NCBI RefSeq assembly: GCF_050433395.1
Contig: NZ_JBNPXH010000009.1
Coordinates: 180,898-244,897 of the forward strand
Length of the DNA stretch: 64,000 nucleotides
Source: Mobilitalea torta
Lineage (GTDB): Bacteria > Bacillota > Clostridia > Lachnospirales > Lachnospiraceae
Direction: 5' to 3'
Shown here: piece after piece, positions 26,812-35,821 of the stretch
Layout: each line of letters begins with the position of its first letter
Numbering within the stretch: the stretch's first letter is position 1
Program-made: the position numbers and the translations under genes
Notes under the pieces: generated by a model
The model's database searches: none
Told to the model about the DNA's origin: nothing
Seen by the model: the letters and a program-made list of their open reading frames with translations, nothing else

Positions 26812-27588
26812 TTATATCAAATGATTTCGCATATTCTTCAATGCTGATTTCTCCAGACGGCTGACCTGAGCCTGGGAGATGTTGATCTCCTTTGCCACCT
26901 CCATCTGGGTCTTCCCTTCAAAAAAGCGGAGCTTGATAATATTGTGCTCCCTGGCGGATAATTTGTCCATGGCTTCCTTCAAGGAGATTTCCTCGATCCA
27001 GTTCTCCTCCTTGTTCTTCTTGTCACTGACCTGATCCATGATGTACAGGGAATCTCCGCCCTCCACGTAGACCGGATCATAGAGGGACACCGGACTCTGG
27101 ATGGCATCCAGGGCATATACGATATCCTCCTTGCTGATACCGATTTCCTGAGCAATCTCGCTGATGGTAGGCTCCTTTTCATTGCGCTTTACCAGGGCCT
27201 CCTTGGCGTAAATGGCCTTATATGCCGTATCCCGGAGGGAACGGCTCACACGGATTGCATTATTGTCTCTTAAGTATCTCCGGATCTCTCCGATGATCAT
27301 AGGAACCGCATAGGTAGAGAACTTTACATTCTGTGTTATGTCAAAATTATCGATTGCCTTCATAAGACCGATACAGCCGATCTGGAATAAATCATCCACA
27401 TTCTCATTGCTTCCTGAAAATCTCTGTATAATGGACAGCACCAGCCTGAGATTTCCTTTAATATAAAGCTCTCTGGCCTCCTTGTCGCCGTTTAATATTC
27501 TCTGAAACAATTCATCCTTTTCACTGTTTTTTAACAATGGCAACTTAGATGTGTTCACACCGCAAATCTCAACCTTATAAAGAGCCAT
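26812..27588 (-). CDS. sigG: SigG, late forespore sigma factor
   Basis: 258 residues. It begins MALYKVEICGVNTSKLPLL, the conserved N-terminus of sigma-G. Region 2 has DDLFQIGCIGLMKAIDNF and region 4 has KTQMEVAKEINISQAQVSRLEK. Sigma-G controls late forespore genes. It follows sigE, as in Bacillus and Clostridia, and starts after GGAGG seven bases upstream. An inverted repeat sits in its leader. Confidence 0.97.
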   Translation of the reverse strand: MALYKVEICGVNTSKLPLLKNSEKDELFQRILNGDKEARELYIKGNLRLVLSIIQRFSGSNENVDDLFQIGCIGLMKAIDNFDITQNVKFSTYAVPMIIGEIRRYLRDNNAIRVSRSLRDTAYKAIYAKEALVKRNEKEPTISEIAQEIGISKEDIVYALDAIQSPVSLYDPVYVEGGDSLYIMDQVSDKKNKEENWIEEISLKEAMDKLSAREHNIIKLRFFEGKTQMEVAKEINISQAQVSRLEKSALKNMRNHLI

Positions 27589-27600
27589 ATCGAAACCTCC

Positions 27601-27632
27601 GAATCATTCATTTTGTTCTATAAGAATGATTC
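27601..27632 (-). promoter_or_regulatory. Inverted repeat in the sigG leader
   Basis: GAATCATTC (27601-27609) and GAATGATTC (27624-27632) are exact complements flanking a 14-nt loop, immediately upstream of the sigG ribosome site. The hairpin could limit translation or stabilise the leader. A 5' leader hairpin influencing sigG expression is, to my knowledge, described in Bacillus subtilis, but homology of this one is inferred only. Confidence 0.45.
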
Positions 27633-27688
27633 ACTCATTGGCTCCATTTTATACGATAATAAGGTAAGAAATAATTTCCATGTCTTAA

Positions 27689-28429
27689 TTATTCAAAACG
27701 TACCATCTCTTTTTTCAGCCGTTTGATAATCTTCTTTTCCAGACGTGATATATAAGATTGGGATATTCCCAGCAAATCCGCCACTTCCTTCTGGGTCCGT
27801 TCAATTCCGTCATCCGTATTCAGCCCGAAGCGCAGATCCACAATCACCCGCTCCCGTTCCGACAGCTTGGAGAGGGCCTTGCGAAGCAGCTTGCGGTCAA
27901 CCTCCTCCTCAATATTACGGTAGATCACATCCTCCTCCGTTCCCAGAATATCCGAGAGAAGAAGCTCGTTGCCGTCCCAGTCCACGTTCAGGGGCTCGTC
28001 AATGGACACCTCCAGCTTTGTCTTGTTGTTCCGTCTCAGATACATGAGAATCTCATTTTCAATGCATCGGGAGGCATAGGTGGCCAGCTTTATATTCTTT
28101 TCCGGATTAAAGGTATTGATGGCTTTGATCAGACCGATGGTTCCGATGGAGATCAGATCCTCCACTCCGACGCCGGTATTGTCAAATTTCTTGGCTATGT
28201 AGACCACCAGTCTGAGATTATGCTCCACAAGAATGGATTTCATCTCACTGTCCCTCTCCGTTCCCAGGGCACTGATTACCTCGGCTTCCCTGATCTGATC
28301 CAGGGGCGGCGGAAGAACCTCGGCACCGCCGATGTAATGTATCTCTCCTTTATGTCCGAATATGATTGTTCTAATGTCCGGGATCATCCGAAATTGAAAT
28401 TTATTCTGTATCGATAACTTTAAAAGCAT
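27689..28429 (-). CDS. sigE: SigE precursor, early mother-cell sigma factor
   Basis: 246 residues from ATG 28429 (GGGAGG is six bases upstream; a TTG two codons earlier is too close to the site). The N-terminal extension (about 1-30, MLLKLSIQNKFQF) is the pro-sequence removed by SpoIIGA. The core follows with GVEDLISIGTIGLIKAINTF (region 2) and QKEVADLLGISQSYISRLEKK (region 4). It governs mother-cell gene expression after septation. It lies 20 bases downstream of spoIIGA. Confidence 0.96.
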   Translation of the reverse strand: MLLKLSIQNKFQFRMIPDIRTIIFGHKGEIHYIGGAEVLPPPLDQIREAEVISALGTERDSEMKSILVEHNLRLVVYIAKKFDNTGVGVEDLISIGTIGLIKAINTFNPEKNIKLATYASRCIENEILMYLRRNNKTKLEVSIDEPLNVDWDGNELLLSDILGTEEDVIYRNIEEEVDRKLLRKALSKLSERERVIVDLRFGLNTDDGIERTQKEVADLLGISQSYISRLEKKIIKRLKKEMVRFE

Positions 28430-28449
28430 ACTCAACCTCCCAAGATTAC

Positions 28450-29421
28450 TTATATTAAAAGTTCCCTATGTAAAATAACATGGTATTCCTCTTTCGGCGA
28501 TAACGGATGATCCGAAATTGCCGCAGTCACCTTGTTGCAGCACACACATTCCTTCCCCGTATGAATCAGAATGTGATCCAGCATCAGCCCAAACATGATT
28601 CCCCGGGCATTCCCAACGGAAGTATAGGGGATCGTTCTCAAACGGGGAAACAGCCTTCCGGCGGCACCGGACCGGTCCAGAGCCAAAGCACTCTCACTTC
28701 CGTCATATTCTCCCCTGAGATAATGTTTTGTATTCTCAAATTCATCCATGGCATCCCTGGGCAAAAGCTCCTTCAAAAGCTCCCGTTCAATGACGATTAC
28801 CGGTCTGTGATACAGAGGATCCACAAGACAATTCCCCGTGTCCATCAGACCCGAGGTCTGAAGCCTCCTGCCCTCATAGGAAAGCTCCACCCTGTACACC
28901 TCCTTATCCCTGTGCCTGAAATAGCGCCGGAGGAGCAAAAGCCCTGCGGCCAGAAAAAGCACTCCCGTCATTACCACAGCCACAAAGCCCATGGAAATAT
29001 TGCTGAGGATGACCACATCTCCCCAATGAAGCAGATACAGTCCCAATTTCGTATCGTAATACAAGGAATTCATCAGCCCTCCCGCAAAACAGGTGATCAA
29101 AAACAGGCTTATGATCTGTTTTAAGAAATCACTCCATTTCACTCTTCCAAAGGCGATCAGCAGCATCGGAGGCATGCCCAGCAGTTTTACCGCTGTCTGA
29201 AGTCCCCGAAGCAGTCCCGCCCTGTCATGGAAGGCGCTGATGCTGTTCAGCCAGGGCAGCAGACTGATGAGTACGGCACACATTCCCCCTGCAGCCGCAC
29301 CTGCCAGCATACGCCATACCTTACTCTGCTTCCGGTTCACCGCTTTCACGAGAACCAGCAGGAGGAAATCCATAAGGAAATTCAGGACAAATACCATATC
29401 CGGATAAATTTCAATATACAA
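28450..29421 (-). CDS. spoIIGA: SpoIIGA, pro-sigma-E processing aspartic protease
   Basis: 323 residues: five or so N-terminal membrane helices (1-165) followed by a cytoplasmic protease domain with the aspartic-protease motif DTGN at 194-197 (GLMDTGNCLVDPLYHRPV). It cleaves the pro-sequence of sigma-E at the septum and is paired with sigE in one operon. The start is TTG 29421; AGGAGGTGA is five bases upstream and no ATG is nearby, so the TTG is well supported. Confidence 0.95.
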   Translation of the reverse strand: MYIEIYPDMVFVLNFLMDFLLLVLVKAVNRKQSKVWRMLAGAAAGGMCAVLISLLPWLNSISAFHDRAGLLRGLQTAVKLLGMPPMLLIAFGRVKWSDFLKQIISLFLITCFAGGLMNSLYYDTKLGLYLLHWGDVVILSNISMGFVAVVMTGVLFLAAGLLLLRRYFRHRDKEVYRVELSYEGRRLQTSGLMDTGNCLVDPLYHRPVIVIERELLKELLPRDAMDEFENTKHYLRGEYDGSESALALDRSGAAGRLFPRLRTIPYTSVGNARGIMFGLMLDHILIHTGKECVCCNKVTAAISDHPLSPKEEYHVILHRELLI

Positions 29422-29468
29422 TTTTCACCTCCTCCTTTATTCAGCAGAAGTTCACAGGTACATAACCG

Positions 29469-29501
29469 ATTATAACTTGTTTCTCTTCCAAATTATGTCA
29501 G
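29469..29501 (-). promoter_or_regulatory. Candidate Spo0A-type promoter of spoIIGA-sigE
   Basis: On the minus strand CTGACA (29496-29501) and TATAAT (29469-29474) are 21 bases apart, 48 bases before the spoIIGA start. A spacer far longer than 17 is the hallmark of the Spo0A-activated spoIIG promoter in Bacillus (22 bp). I do not see a clear 0A box (TGTCGAA) nearby, so Spo0A control is inferred from geometry and gene identity. Confidence 0.5.
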
Positions 29502-29573
29502 TTCCTGGCTTTCATTCCATGTTTTTCATTTTCATAATTCTACCTTTTTTTAATGAAATCGATTTTCCAAGAC

Positions 29574-29619
29574 AAAAAAGGCCGTCAAATTATTTACTAA
29601 CAAATAATCTGACAGCCTT
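29574..29619 (-). terminator. Intrinsic terminator after ftsZ
   Basis: On the minus strand AAGGCTGTCAGATTATTT pairs with AAATAATTTGACGGCCTT (16 of 18 pairs, the rest G-T or mismatched) around a 6-nt loop, followed by six T residues. It lies about 25 bases after the ftsZ stop and would isolate ftsZ from spoIIGA. Confidence 0.85.
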
Positions 29620-29643
29620 AATCTCTTATGTATTAAGATTTTT

Positions 29644-30888
29644 CTATTTATTGTGGCGGTTCTTCTGCAAGAACTCAGGAATCTTAATTCCGCTGGGATC
29701 CGTATTGGTATTGGCCGGCGCCTTGGCGGGCTGGCTTACCGGACGCTGCCCCTGCTCTGCCAGATAGCCCGGCTGAGGGGAATACAACTGTGAACCGTGT
29801 TGATTCGTGTTCCCATAGCTGCTTCCGGAGGAATACGGTCTGTTTAAATTAAACTCCGGCTTGGGAGAGGTCTTCAAGCCGCCTGAATTATTCTGGGGCC
29901 TTCTCAGGAAATCCGGGGTCTTCACCATCTCCCTGGATTTGGCATCCAGACCGGTGGCAATTACGGTAATGGTTGCTGTATCCGGATTCACATCATCAAA
30001 CATGGCACCAAAGATAATATTGGCTGAATCTCCTGCCAGCTCCTGCACCAGTGTAGCTGCATCATTGGCCTCTACCAGGCTGATATCTCCTGAAATATTG
30101 ATGATGACATGGGATGCTCCCTGGATGGTTGTCTCCAGCAGCGGACTGGTAATAGCCTGTTTAACGGCATCAATGCACTTGTCATCGCCGACTCCCATAC
30201 CGATACCGATGTGAGCCACACCCTTGTCCTTCATAACCGTCTGGACATCGGCAAAGTCCAGGTTGATCAGGCCCGGAACATTAATGAGATCCGTGATACC
30301 CTGAACGCCCTGCTGAAGCACCTCATCCGCCTTGCGCAGAGCATCCGGCATGGTGGTTCTCCGATCAACGATTTCCAATAATTTATCATTGGGGATTACA
30401 ATCAAGGTGTCCACATGCTCCTTCAGCCGGTCAATTCCCGCAACTGCATTGGTCATCCTTGTCTTCGCTTCAAATTTAAAAGGCTTGGTTACAATTCCTA
30501 CGGTCAAAATTCCCATATCCTTTGCAATCTGGGCAACTACGGGAGCCGCACCGGTGCCGGTTCCTCCGCCCATACCGCAGGTTACAAAAACCATATCGGA
30601 GCCTTTGATGATCTCCGCCAATTGTTCCTTGCTCTCTTCCGCAGCCTTCTGTCCAATCTCAGGCTGGGCTCCTGCTCCCAGTCCCTTCGTCAGCTTTTCA
30701 CCGATCTGTATGCATAAATTGGCTTTGCAATTCTTCAGATGCTGCTTGTCCGTATTCACACAAACAAACTCAACCCCGAGGATATTCTCTTCTATCATTC
30801 GATTAACGGCGTTATTCCCTGCTCCCCCTACCCCAATTACCAGTATTTTTGCAGTGGTGTCCGCCTCATTTGTTCTTATCTCAAGCAA
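29644..30888 (-). CDS. ftsZ: FtsZ, cell division tubulin homologue
   Basis: 414 residues, starting at TTG 30888 (MLEIRTNEADTTAKILVIG), eight bases after AAGGAGG. An ATG at 30906 is seven codons upstream, but the ribosome site falls inside that extension. The tubulin GTP-binding motif GGGTGTG is at 107-113, and the C-terminal peptide IPEFLQKNRHNK is the conserved partner-binding tail after a flexible Gln/Ser/Pro linker (about 325-395). It forms the Z ring. It lies downstream of ftsQ behind its own candidate promoter. Confidence 0.97.
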   Translation of the reverse strand: MLEIRTNEADTTAKILVIGVGGAGNNAVNRMIEENILGVEFVCVNTDKQHLKNCKANLCIQIGEKLTKGLGAGAQPEIGQKAAEESKEQLAEIIKGSDMVFVTCGMGGGTGTGAAPVVAQIAKDMGILTVGIVTKPFKFEAKTRMTNAVAGIDRLKEHVDTLIVIPNDKLLEIVDRRTTMPDALRKADEVLQQGVQGITDLINVPGLINLDFADVQTVMKDKGVAHIGIGMGVGDDKCIDAVKQAITSPLLETTIQGASHVIINISGDISLVEANDAATLVQELAGDSANIIFGAMFDDVNPDTATITVIATGLDAKSREMVKTPDFLRRPQNNSGGLKTSPKPEFNLNRPYSSGSSYGNTNQHGSQLYSPQPGYLAEQGQRPVSQPAKAPANTNTDPSGIKIPEFLQKNRHNK

Positions 30889-31050
30889 GGTCAATTCCTC
30901 CTTCATTGTATTCTCTATTTTGACCAGACAATATTATGATTGCTTTCTGCTTCCAATTTTCACTTCCTTCAATTTCTTTCCAAAACCACATGATGATGGG
31001 ATATTTTCTCTATTCACTACTAATTATGGTATCCTATAATCCTACCTTAT

Positions 31051-31079
31051 ATGATATCTTTAAATTCCCAAATAATCAA
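31051..31079 (-). promoter_or_regulatory. Candidate ftsZ promoter
   Basis: Minus strand -35 TTGATT (31074-31079) and -10 TATCAT (31051-31056) with a 17-base spacer, about 160 bases upstream of the ftsZ start in a 240-base gap after ftsQ. The remaining leader has no clear hairpin. ftsZ may also be read from the upstream cluster, as no terminator is visible after ftsQ. Confidence 0.55.
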
Positions 31080-31128
31080 GCATAATTTTAAAAAAAATTG
31101 TATTTTATTTCACTTACTTTATTGGATC

Positions 31129-31887
31129 TCATGGTTTCTTGGGCTTCCCGATAATGGTATCGGTACCTTTCTTCATATCAATGACCAGTTCCCTGCCTTC
31201 CACCTCTGCCAAAATACCCTTCAGCCTGGAAAGCTCTTCATCATAAGTGTTTTTTTTGCCCAGCAGTACCTTGATTTCATCGCAATTCAGGGTGACTTCA
31301 TAGCTGCTGTTAAAGGAAATGGCATCTACCTCAAGTCCGAACTTCCCGATCAGCTGTGTCAGATTAATAATGACATCAAATAATTCGTCCTTCCGATCCT
31401 TCATCTTTTCACCAAGAATCATCTTCTCACCGAGAATGATCCTGCTGAATTTCAGTCCTTTCACCACGGGAACGCCCTCCAGCTGCCTGGAGGAGCTCTC
31501 CACAATGATTCCATCCTTGTCAAAATACATGTACTCTCCCATGAACTCCACGCATCCGGCTACCGCTTTCTCATATACATATACAGTAATCGTATGCGTA
31601 TCCTTCATGACAAGATCAATTTTCTCCACAAAGGGCAGCCGGACATCGGTAAAATACCGGTGCTTTAAATATAAGTAGAGGGAATTGGTGTCCGGCTTCG
31701 TTTGTATCAGAACATCGGCAATCTGTTCCTGTGTGTATTTTTGCGTGCCTACCACCTCCAGCTTCTCTATATGGAAGACGGAGAGAAACACGGCGGCCGG
31801 TATACCAAGAACCAGAAGCAGCAGGAACAGTCTTTTCCATATTCTCACCAGTACCTTGTTTGAATTTCTTGAACGTATTCGATTCAT
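31129..31887 (-). CDS. ftsQ: FtsQ/DivIB, cell division protein
   Basis: 252 residues: a short basic cytoplasmic N-terminus, one transmembrane helix (about 18-37), a POTRA domain starting at FHIEKLEVVGTQKYTQEQI (about 42-110), and the beta domain. It belongs to the divisome complex with FtsL and DivIC. An imperfect 18-nt tandem duplication (31402-31437) gives ILGEKMILGEKM in the beta domain, perhaps a recent expansion. It follows murA by 23 bases. Confidence 0.9.
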   Translation of the reverse strand: MNRIRSRNSNKVLVRIWKRLFLLLLVLGIPAAVFLSVFHIEKLEVVGTQKYTQEQIADVLIQTKPDTNSLYLYLKHRYFTDVRLPFVEKIDLVMKDTHTITVYVYEKAVAGCVEFMGEYMYFDKDGIIVESSSRQLEGVPVVKGLKFSRIILGEKMILGEKMKDRKDELFDVIINLTQLIGKFGLEVDAISFNSSYEVTLNCDEIKVLLGKKNTYDEELSRLKGILAEVEGRELVIDMKKGTDTIIGKPKKP

Positions 31888-31910
31888 CCTGTTGCTCCCA
31901 TAGTATTTGA

Positions 31911-33182
31911 CTATACACTGCAGTATCTTATTTCCGCGCCCAGCAGCTCCAGATCCCGGCAGATATTCTCATACCCCCGCTCTATGCTTGTGGCGTCCCG
32001 GATTATTGTAGTGCCCTGGGCACAGAGTCCGGCAATTACCAGCGCGGCGCCCCCCCGCAGGTCACGGGCCTCTACCGTGGCCCCCTTAAGCTCCTTCACT
32101 CCTGTAATCACTGCTTTTTTATTTTCATCCTCTATACGGATCAGGGCTCCCATCTTCTGAAGCTCTTCCACAGTCTGAAAACGCGATTCAAAAATCTCCT
32201 CCATAATGATGCTTTCCCCATCCGCCAGGCATAGCACAGACATCATCTGCGACTGCATATCCGTAGGAAATCCCGGATAGGGCTGGGTCTTAAGCATATC
32301 CAGCGCCTTTGCTCTCTTTTTCATACATACCTTTATCGTATCCTGCGTGGTATCAATGGCGCATCCGATCTCTCTCAAGGTATGAATGGTTGATTCCAGG
32401 TGTCCGGCAGGAGCATTGATCAACAGGGCTTCCCCTCCCGCCCCGGCTATGGCCGCCATATAGGTTCCTGCCACAATCCGGTCTGAGGACAGGACAAACT
32501 CCACATCATGGAGGGCTTCCACTCCCCGGATCTCGATAAAGGCACCGCCCTCACCCCGGATCTTCGCTCCGGCACTGTTCAGATACCGGCATACCTCTAT
32601 GACCTCCGGCTCCCTGGCCGCATTGAAGATTCGGGTGGTACCCTCGGAAAGCACCGCGGTCAGAATTACATTCTGGGTTGCCCCAACGCTTGGAAATTCC
32701 AGGAAGATATCATTTCCGAGAATCCGGGGCGAGGTACAGTGAATCATATTCTCATTCTCACCGGTGAATTTCTGGGTCACATTCATTTTCCCGATGGCTT
32801 TTAAATGATAATCAATGGGACGCTTTCCAATGGAGCAGCCTCCCGGATAAGCAATGGTAACCTCATGGTGCCTGCCCAGCAGTGCGCCCAGGAAGAGAAT
32901 GGAGCTTCGCATCTTCGTAACAAATTCCTCGGGAACCGAGGTGACTAAGGAATCCCTGCTGTCCACATAAAGGGTATTACCCTCCCAATAAGCCGCACAT
33001 CCCAGCTCACGCAGTATGTTCACCATGTGGCATACATCCCGTATTTTGGGACAATTCTTCAGTACTGTAGTTCCCTTGTTCAAAATAGTAGCAGCAATTA
33101 CAGGTAATGCTGCATTTTTTGAACCTTGTATGTTAAGCTCACCTTTTAACTGCTTACCGCCTATGACCTCGATACTTGACAT
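31911..33182 (-). CDS. murA: MurA, UDP-GlcNAc 1-carboxyvinyltransferase
   Basis: 423 residues, start MSSIEVIGGKQLKGELNIQGSK. The catalytic cysteine is C116 in AYPGGCSIGKRPID, the residue alkylated by fosfomycin, so the enzyme should be of the sensitive type by that criterion. It catalyses the first committed step of peptidoglycan precursor synthesis. GAGGTG lies four bases upstream. It lies between ftsW and ftsQ. A second murA copy, common in Firmicutes, is not in this window. Confidence 0.95.
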   Translation of the reverse strand: MSSIEVIGGKQLKGELNIQGSKNAALPVIAATILNKGTTVLKNCPKIRDVCHMVNILRELGCAAYWEGNTLYVDSRDSLVTSVPEEFVTKMRSSILFLGALLGRHHEVTIAYPGGCSIGKRPIDYHLKAIGKMNVTQKFTGENENMIHCTSPRILGNDIFLEFPSVGATQNVILTAVLSEGTTRIFNAAREPEVIEVCRYLNSAGAKIRGEGGAFIEIRGVEALHDVEFVLSSDRIVAGTYMAAIAGAGGEALLINAPAGHLESTIHTLREIGCAIDTTQDTIKVCMKKRAKALDMLKTQPYPGFPTDMQSQMMSVLCLADGESIIMEEIFESRFQTVEELQKMGALIRIEDENKKAVITGVKELKGATVEARDLRGGAALVIAGLCAQGTTIIRDATSIERGYENICRDLELLGAEIRYCSV

Positions 33183-33252
33183 AGCACACCTCAGACGCTG
33201 TAGGAAATATACTACACTATATGTTTCCGGACTTGTCCGCGTGAATTCCTCT

Positions 33253-34395
33253 TCAGCGCTCTCCTTTGATCTGATTGGATACGCTCAGTACAATCCCCAT
33301 CTCAAAGAGGATTACCATAACCGAGCTGCCTCCGTAGCTGATAAACGGCAGTGGAATTCCCGTGGTGGGAATGGTGCTCGTTACCACCGCTATATTAATC
33401 AATACCTGGAATGCAATATGTGCCAGCACACCGGTAGCAATTAACCCTCCATACAAATCCACCGCATTAATGGCTATGATAAAGATGCGCCAGATCAGCA
33501 GCAGAAAAAGAAGAATTAGGGCGAAGGCCCCAAAAAGACCCAGCTCCTCGCAAATCACCGAGAATATCATATCGTTATGGGATTCAGGAATAAATCCCAG
33601 CTTCTGCATACTCTCTCCCAGTCCCTTTCCAAAGACACCGCCGGAGGCAATGGCATACAGCCCCTGAAGAATTTGATAGCCCTTGGGATGGGTCTCCACA
33701 TTAAGCCAGATATCAATTCGTTCAAAGCGGTAAGGCTCCAGAATGATAAAGACGGCTCCCACCCCCGCCAGCAATGCTCCCGAAATAATAAAATAAAATT
33801 TCTTCCTGCTGGCAACGAAGCAGATGGCAACCATGATAATCCCTGCAATCAAGGCTGTGGAGAAATTCTCTACTACAATTAAAAGCATCAGCGGTGCAAT
33901 AAACAACACAACACGCAAAAATCCGCTGAACTTATCCAGCTTCTTGGGAGCCAGATTCACTATGTAGGCAGTAAACAAAATGACCGCGATCTTCGTCAGC
34001 TCCGAGGGCTGAAAACGCCCCAGGGGGCCCAGATCGATCCAGCGCCTGGAACCCTTGATCAGCGGGCCGAAGATAAGAACATACATTTGCAGCGCGGCGC
34101 ACAGAAAATACAGAATAACCACCGGTCTCAGCCGAATCACCGGCAGCTTCGTAATATAAACCCGGTAATCAATCTTAGACACAAAGATCATAATCAGGAT
34201 TCCCGCACCTGCAAACAGCGCCTGCCTTTGCAGATAGTGGGTGGCATCTCCCTGAGTCCTCTGGGCATTATAGGAGCTGGTGCTGTAAATCATGACCAGT
34301 CCGAAACATACCAAAAACAGTATGAGAAAGAGCAGACTGTAATCATAATAGCTATGCATTTTTCTTTTATTCACTTCTCCCGCTGTTCTGGCCAT
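33253..34395 (-). CDS. ftsW: FtsW/SpoVE-type SEDS peptidoglycan polymerase
   Basis: 380 residues with about ten transmembrane segments. SEDS motifs seen are KGSRRWIDLGPLGRFQPSELTK (first part about 115-135) and, near the C-terminus, STIPTTGIPLPFISYGGSS. It polymerises lipid II with a class B PBP at the septum. SpoVE of spore-formers has the same architecture, so the vegetative versus sporulation role is not resolvable. Neighbours murD and murA support the dcw location. Confidence 0.9.
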   Translation of the reverse strand: MARTAGEVNKRKMHSYYDYSLLFLILFLVCFGLVMIYSTSSYNAQRTQGDATHYLQRQALFAGAGILIMIFVSKIDYRVYITKLPVIRLRPVVILYFLCAALQMYVLIFGPLIKGSRRWIDLGPLGRFQPSELTKIAVILFTAYIVNLAPKKLDKFSGFLRVVLFIAPLMLLIVVENFSTALIAGIIMVAICFVASRKKFYFIISGALLAGVGAVFIILEPYRFERIDIWLNVETHPKGYQILQGLYAIASGGVFGKGLGESMQKLGFIPESHNDMIFSVICEELGLFGAFALILLFLLLIWRIFIIAINAVDLYGGLIATGVLAHIAFQVLINIAVVTSTIPTTGIPLPFISYGGSSVMVILFEMGIVLSVSNQIKGER

Positions 34396-34418
34396 ATCCG
34401 CACTCCCAACTTAATCTG

Positions 34419-35795
34419 TCACATTTCCTTCGCTCCGGGCATTAACGCCCTTACGTATTCTTTAAATAAATTGCCCCGCTGCTCATAATTCTCAAACATG
34501 CCCCAGCTGGCACAGGCGGGCGACAGGAGAACCGAATCCCCCGGCTGTGCGGCCCCGGTGCTGATTTGCACCGCTTCCTGCAAGCTCTCCGCCATAATGA
34601 TATTATGAAAACCATGCCGTCTTGCCGTCTCGGCAATCTGATCCCTGGTCTGCCCCAGGAGAACAAGGCATTTTACCTTCCCGTCAAAGGCCTCAATCCA
34701 GCCGTCAAAGGGGATCTCCTTATCATAGCCTCCTCCGATGACTATGGTCGGCGTTCTCATTGCCTGAATCGCCTTGATGGAAGCGTCGGGGTTGGTTCCC
34801 TTCGAGTCATTATAATAGGTTACGCCATCAATGGTTTCCACATATTCGATCCGATGTTCCACCGCGCGGAAATTCATCAGGGCACTGCGGATGAAATCCA
34901 TGGGCACACCCACAGACAATGCCATTGCCACAGCAGCCATCATATTCTCATACATATGCCTGCCCAGCACTTTCAGCTGGCCCGTATTGACCACAAGCTC
35001 CCTGCGGCCCCCTGTGCTGTAGAAGATATCCTCACCCTCCAGATACAGCCCCTCCTCCAGCCTTCTGAGACTGCTGTAAAATATAATCCGGGTGTTCAGC
35101 CTTCCCGCCATCTCCCGCAGCATTTCATCTTCGTAGTTCAATACACAGACCTGGGACATGGTCTGATTCTTTGCTATATTTTCCTTCATAGCAATATAAT
35201 TCTCCATAGTATGGTGACGGTTCAGATGATCCGGGGTGATGTTCAAGATCGCGCTGACATCCGGCCGGAATTCATGGATGGTCTCCAGCTGAAAGCTGGA
35301 GAGCTCGATAACGGAAACAGATTCCGGCGTCGTCTCCATAGCGATGTCAGTGAAAGGGCTTCCAATATTGCCGACCACATGGACATCGTCAAAAAAGGTG
35401 TTCATGATCTCTCCTACCAGGGTCGTGGTGGTGGTCTTGCCGTTAGTCCCCGTAATTCCTATGATCCTTCCCCTGGCATAACGGTAGGCAAGTTCAATCT
35501 CTCCCCATACCGGAACTTTCGCTTCCTGGATTCTGACTACCTGGGGATGCTCCAGCGCCACACCCGGACTGATTACCATAAGCTCCAAAGAGGCAATCAC
35601 CTCCCCGGGAAGCTCTCCCGTAACCAGGGTAAAATGCTGCTCCGTATTGAATTGATCCTTAAAATTCTTACAGGTAAGCTCTGTATTGGAATCATATAAT
35701 ATGACATCCGCCTCCTGCTTCTGCAGCAGTCTTGTTGCGGAAACACCGCTTTTTCCTGCTCCGAACACCAGAACCTTCTTATTCTTTAATTCCAT
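34419..35795 (-). CDS. murD: MurD, UDP-MurNAc-L-alanine:D-glutamate ligase
   Basis: 458 residues. An N-terminal Rossmann domain (VLVFGAGKSGVSATRLL) is followed by the ATP-binding loop GITGTNGKTTTT (about 110-121), the ELSSFQLET motif and HRIEYVETIDGVTYYNDSKGTNPDA in the C-terminal ligase domain (first part about 305-325). The ELSSFQL and DSKGTNP motifs are specific to MurD. It adds D-Glu to the cytoplasmic precursor. It lies between mraY and ftsW. Confidence 0.96.
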   Translation of the reverse strand: MELKNKKVLVFGAGKSGVSATRLLQKQEADVILYDSNTELTCKNFKDQFNTEQHFTLVTGELPGEVIASLELMVISPGVALEHPQVVRIQEAKVPVWGEIELAYRYARGRIIGITGTNGKTTTTTLVGEIMNTFFDDVHVVGNIGSPFTDIAMETTPESVSVIELSSFQLETIHEFRPDVSAILNITPDHLNRHHTMENYIAMKENIAKNQTMSQVCVLNYEDEMLREMAGRLNTRIIFYSSLRRLEEGLYLEGEDIFYSTGGRRELVVNTGQLKVLGRHMYENMMAAVAMALSVGVPMDFIRSALMNFRAVEHRIEYVETIDGVTYYNDSKGTNPDASIKAIQAMRTPTIVIGGGYDKEIPFDGWIEAFDGKVKCLVLLGQTRDQIAETARRHGFHNIIMAESLQEAVQISTGAAQPGDSVLLSPACASWGMFENYEQRGNLFKEYVRALMPGAKEM

Positions 35796-35821
35796 AAAAT
35801 AGCCTTGCCTTTCTTCTGTGT

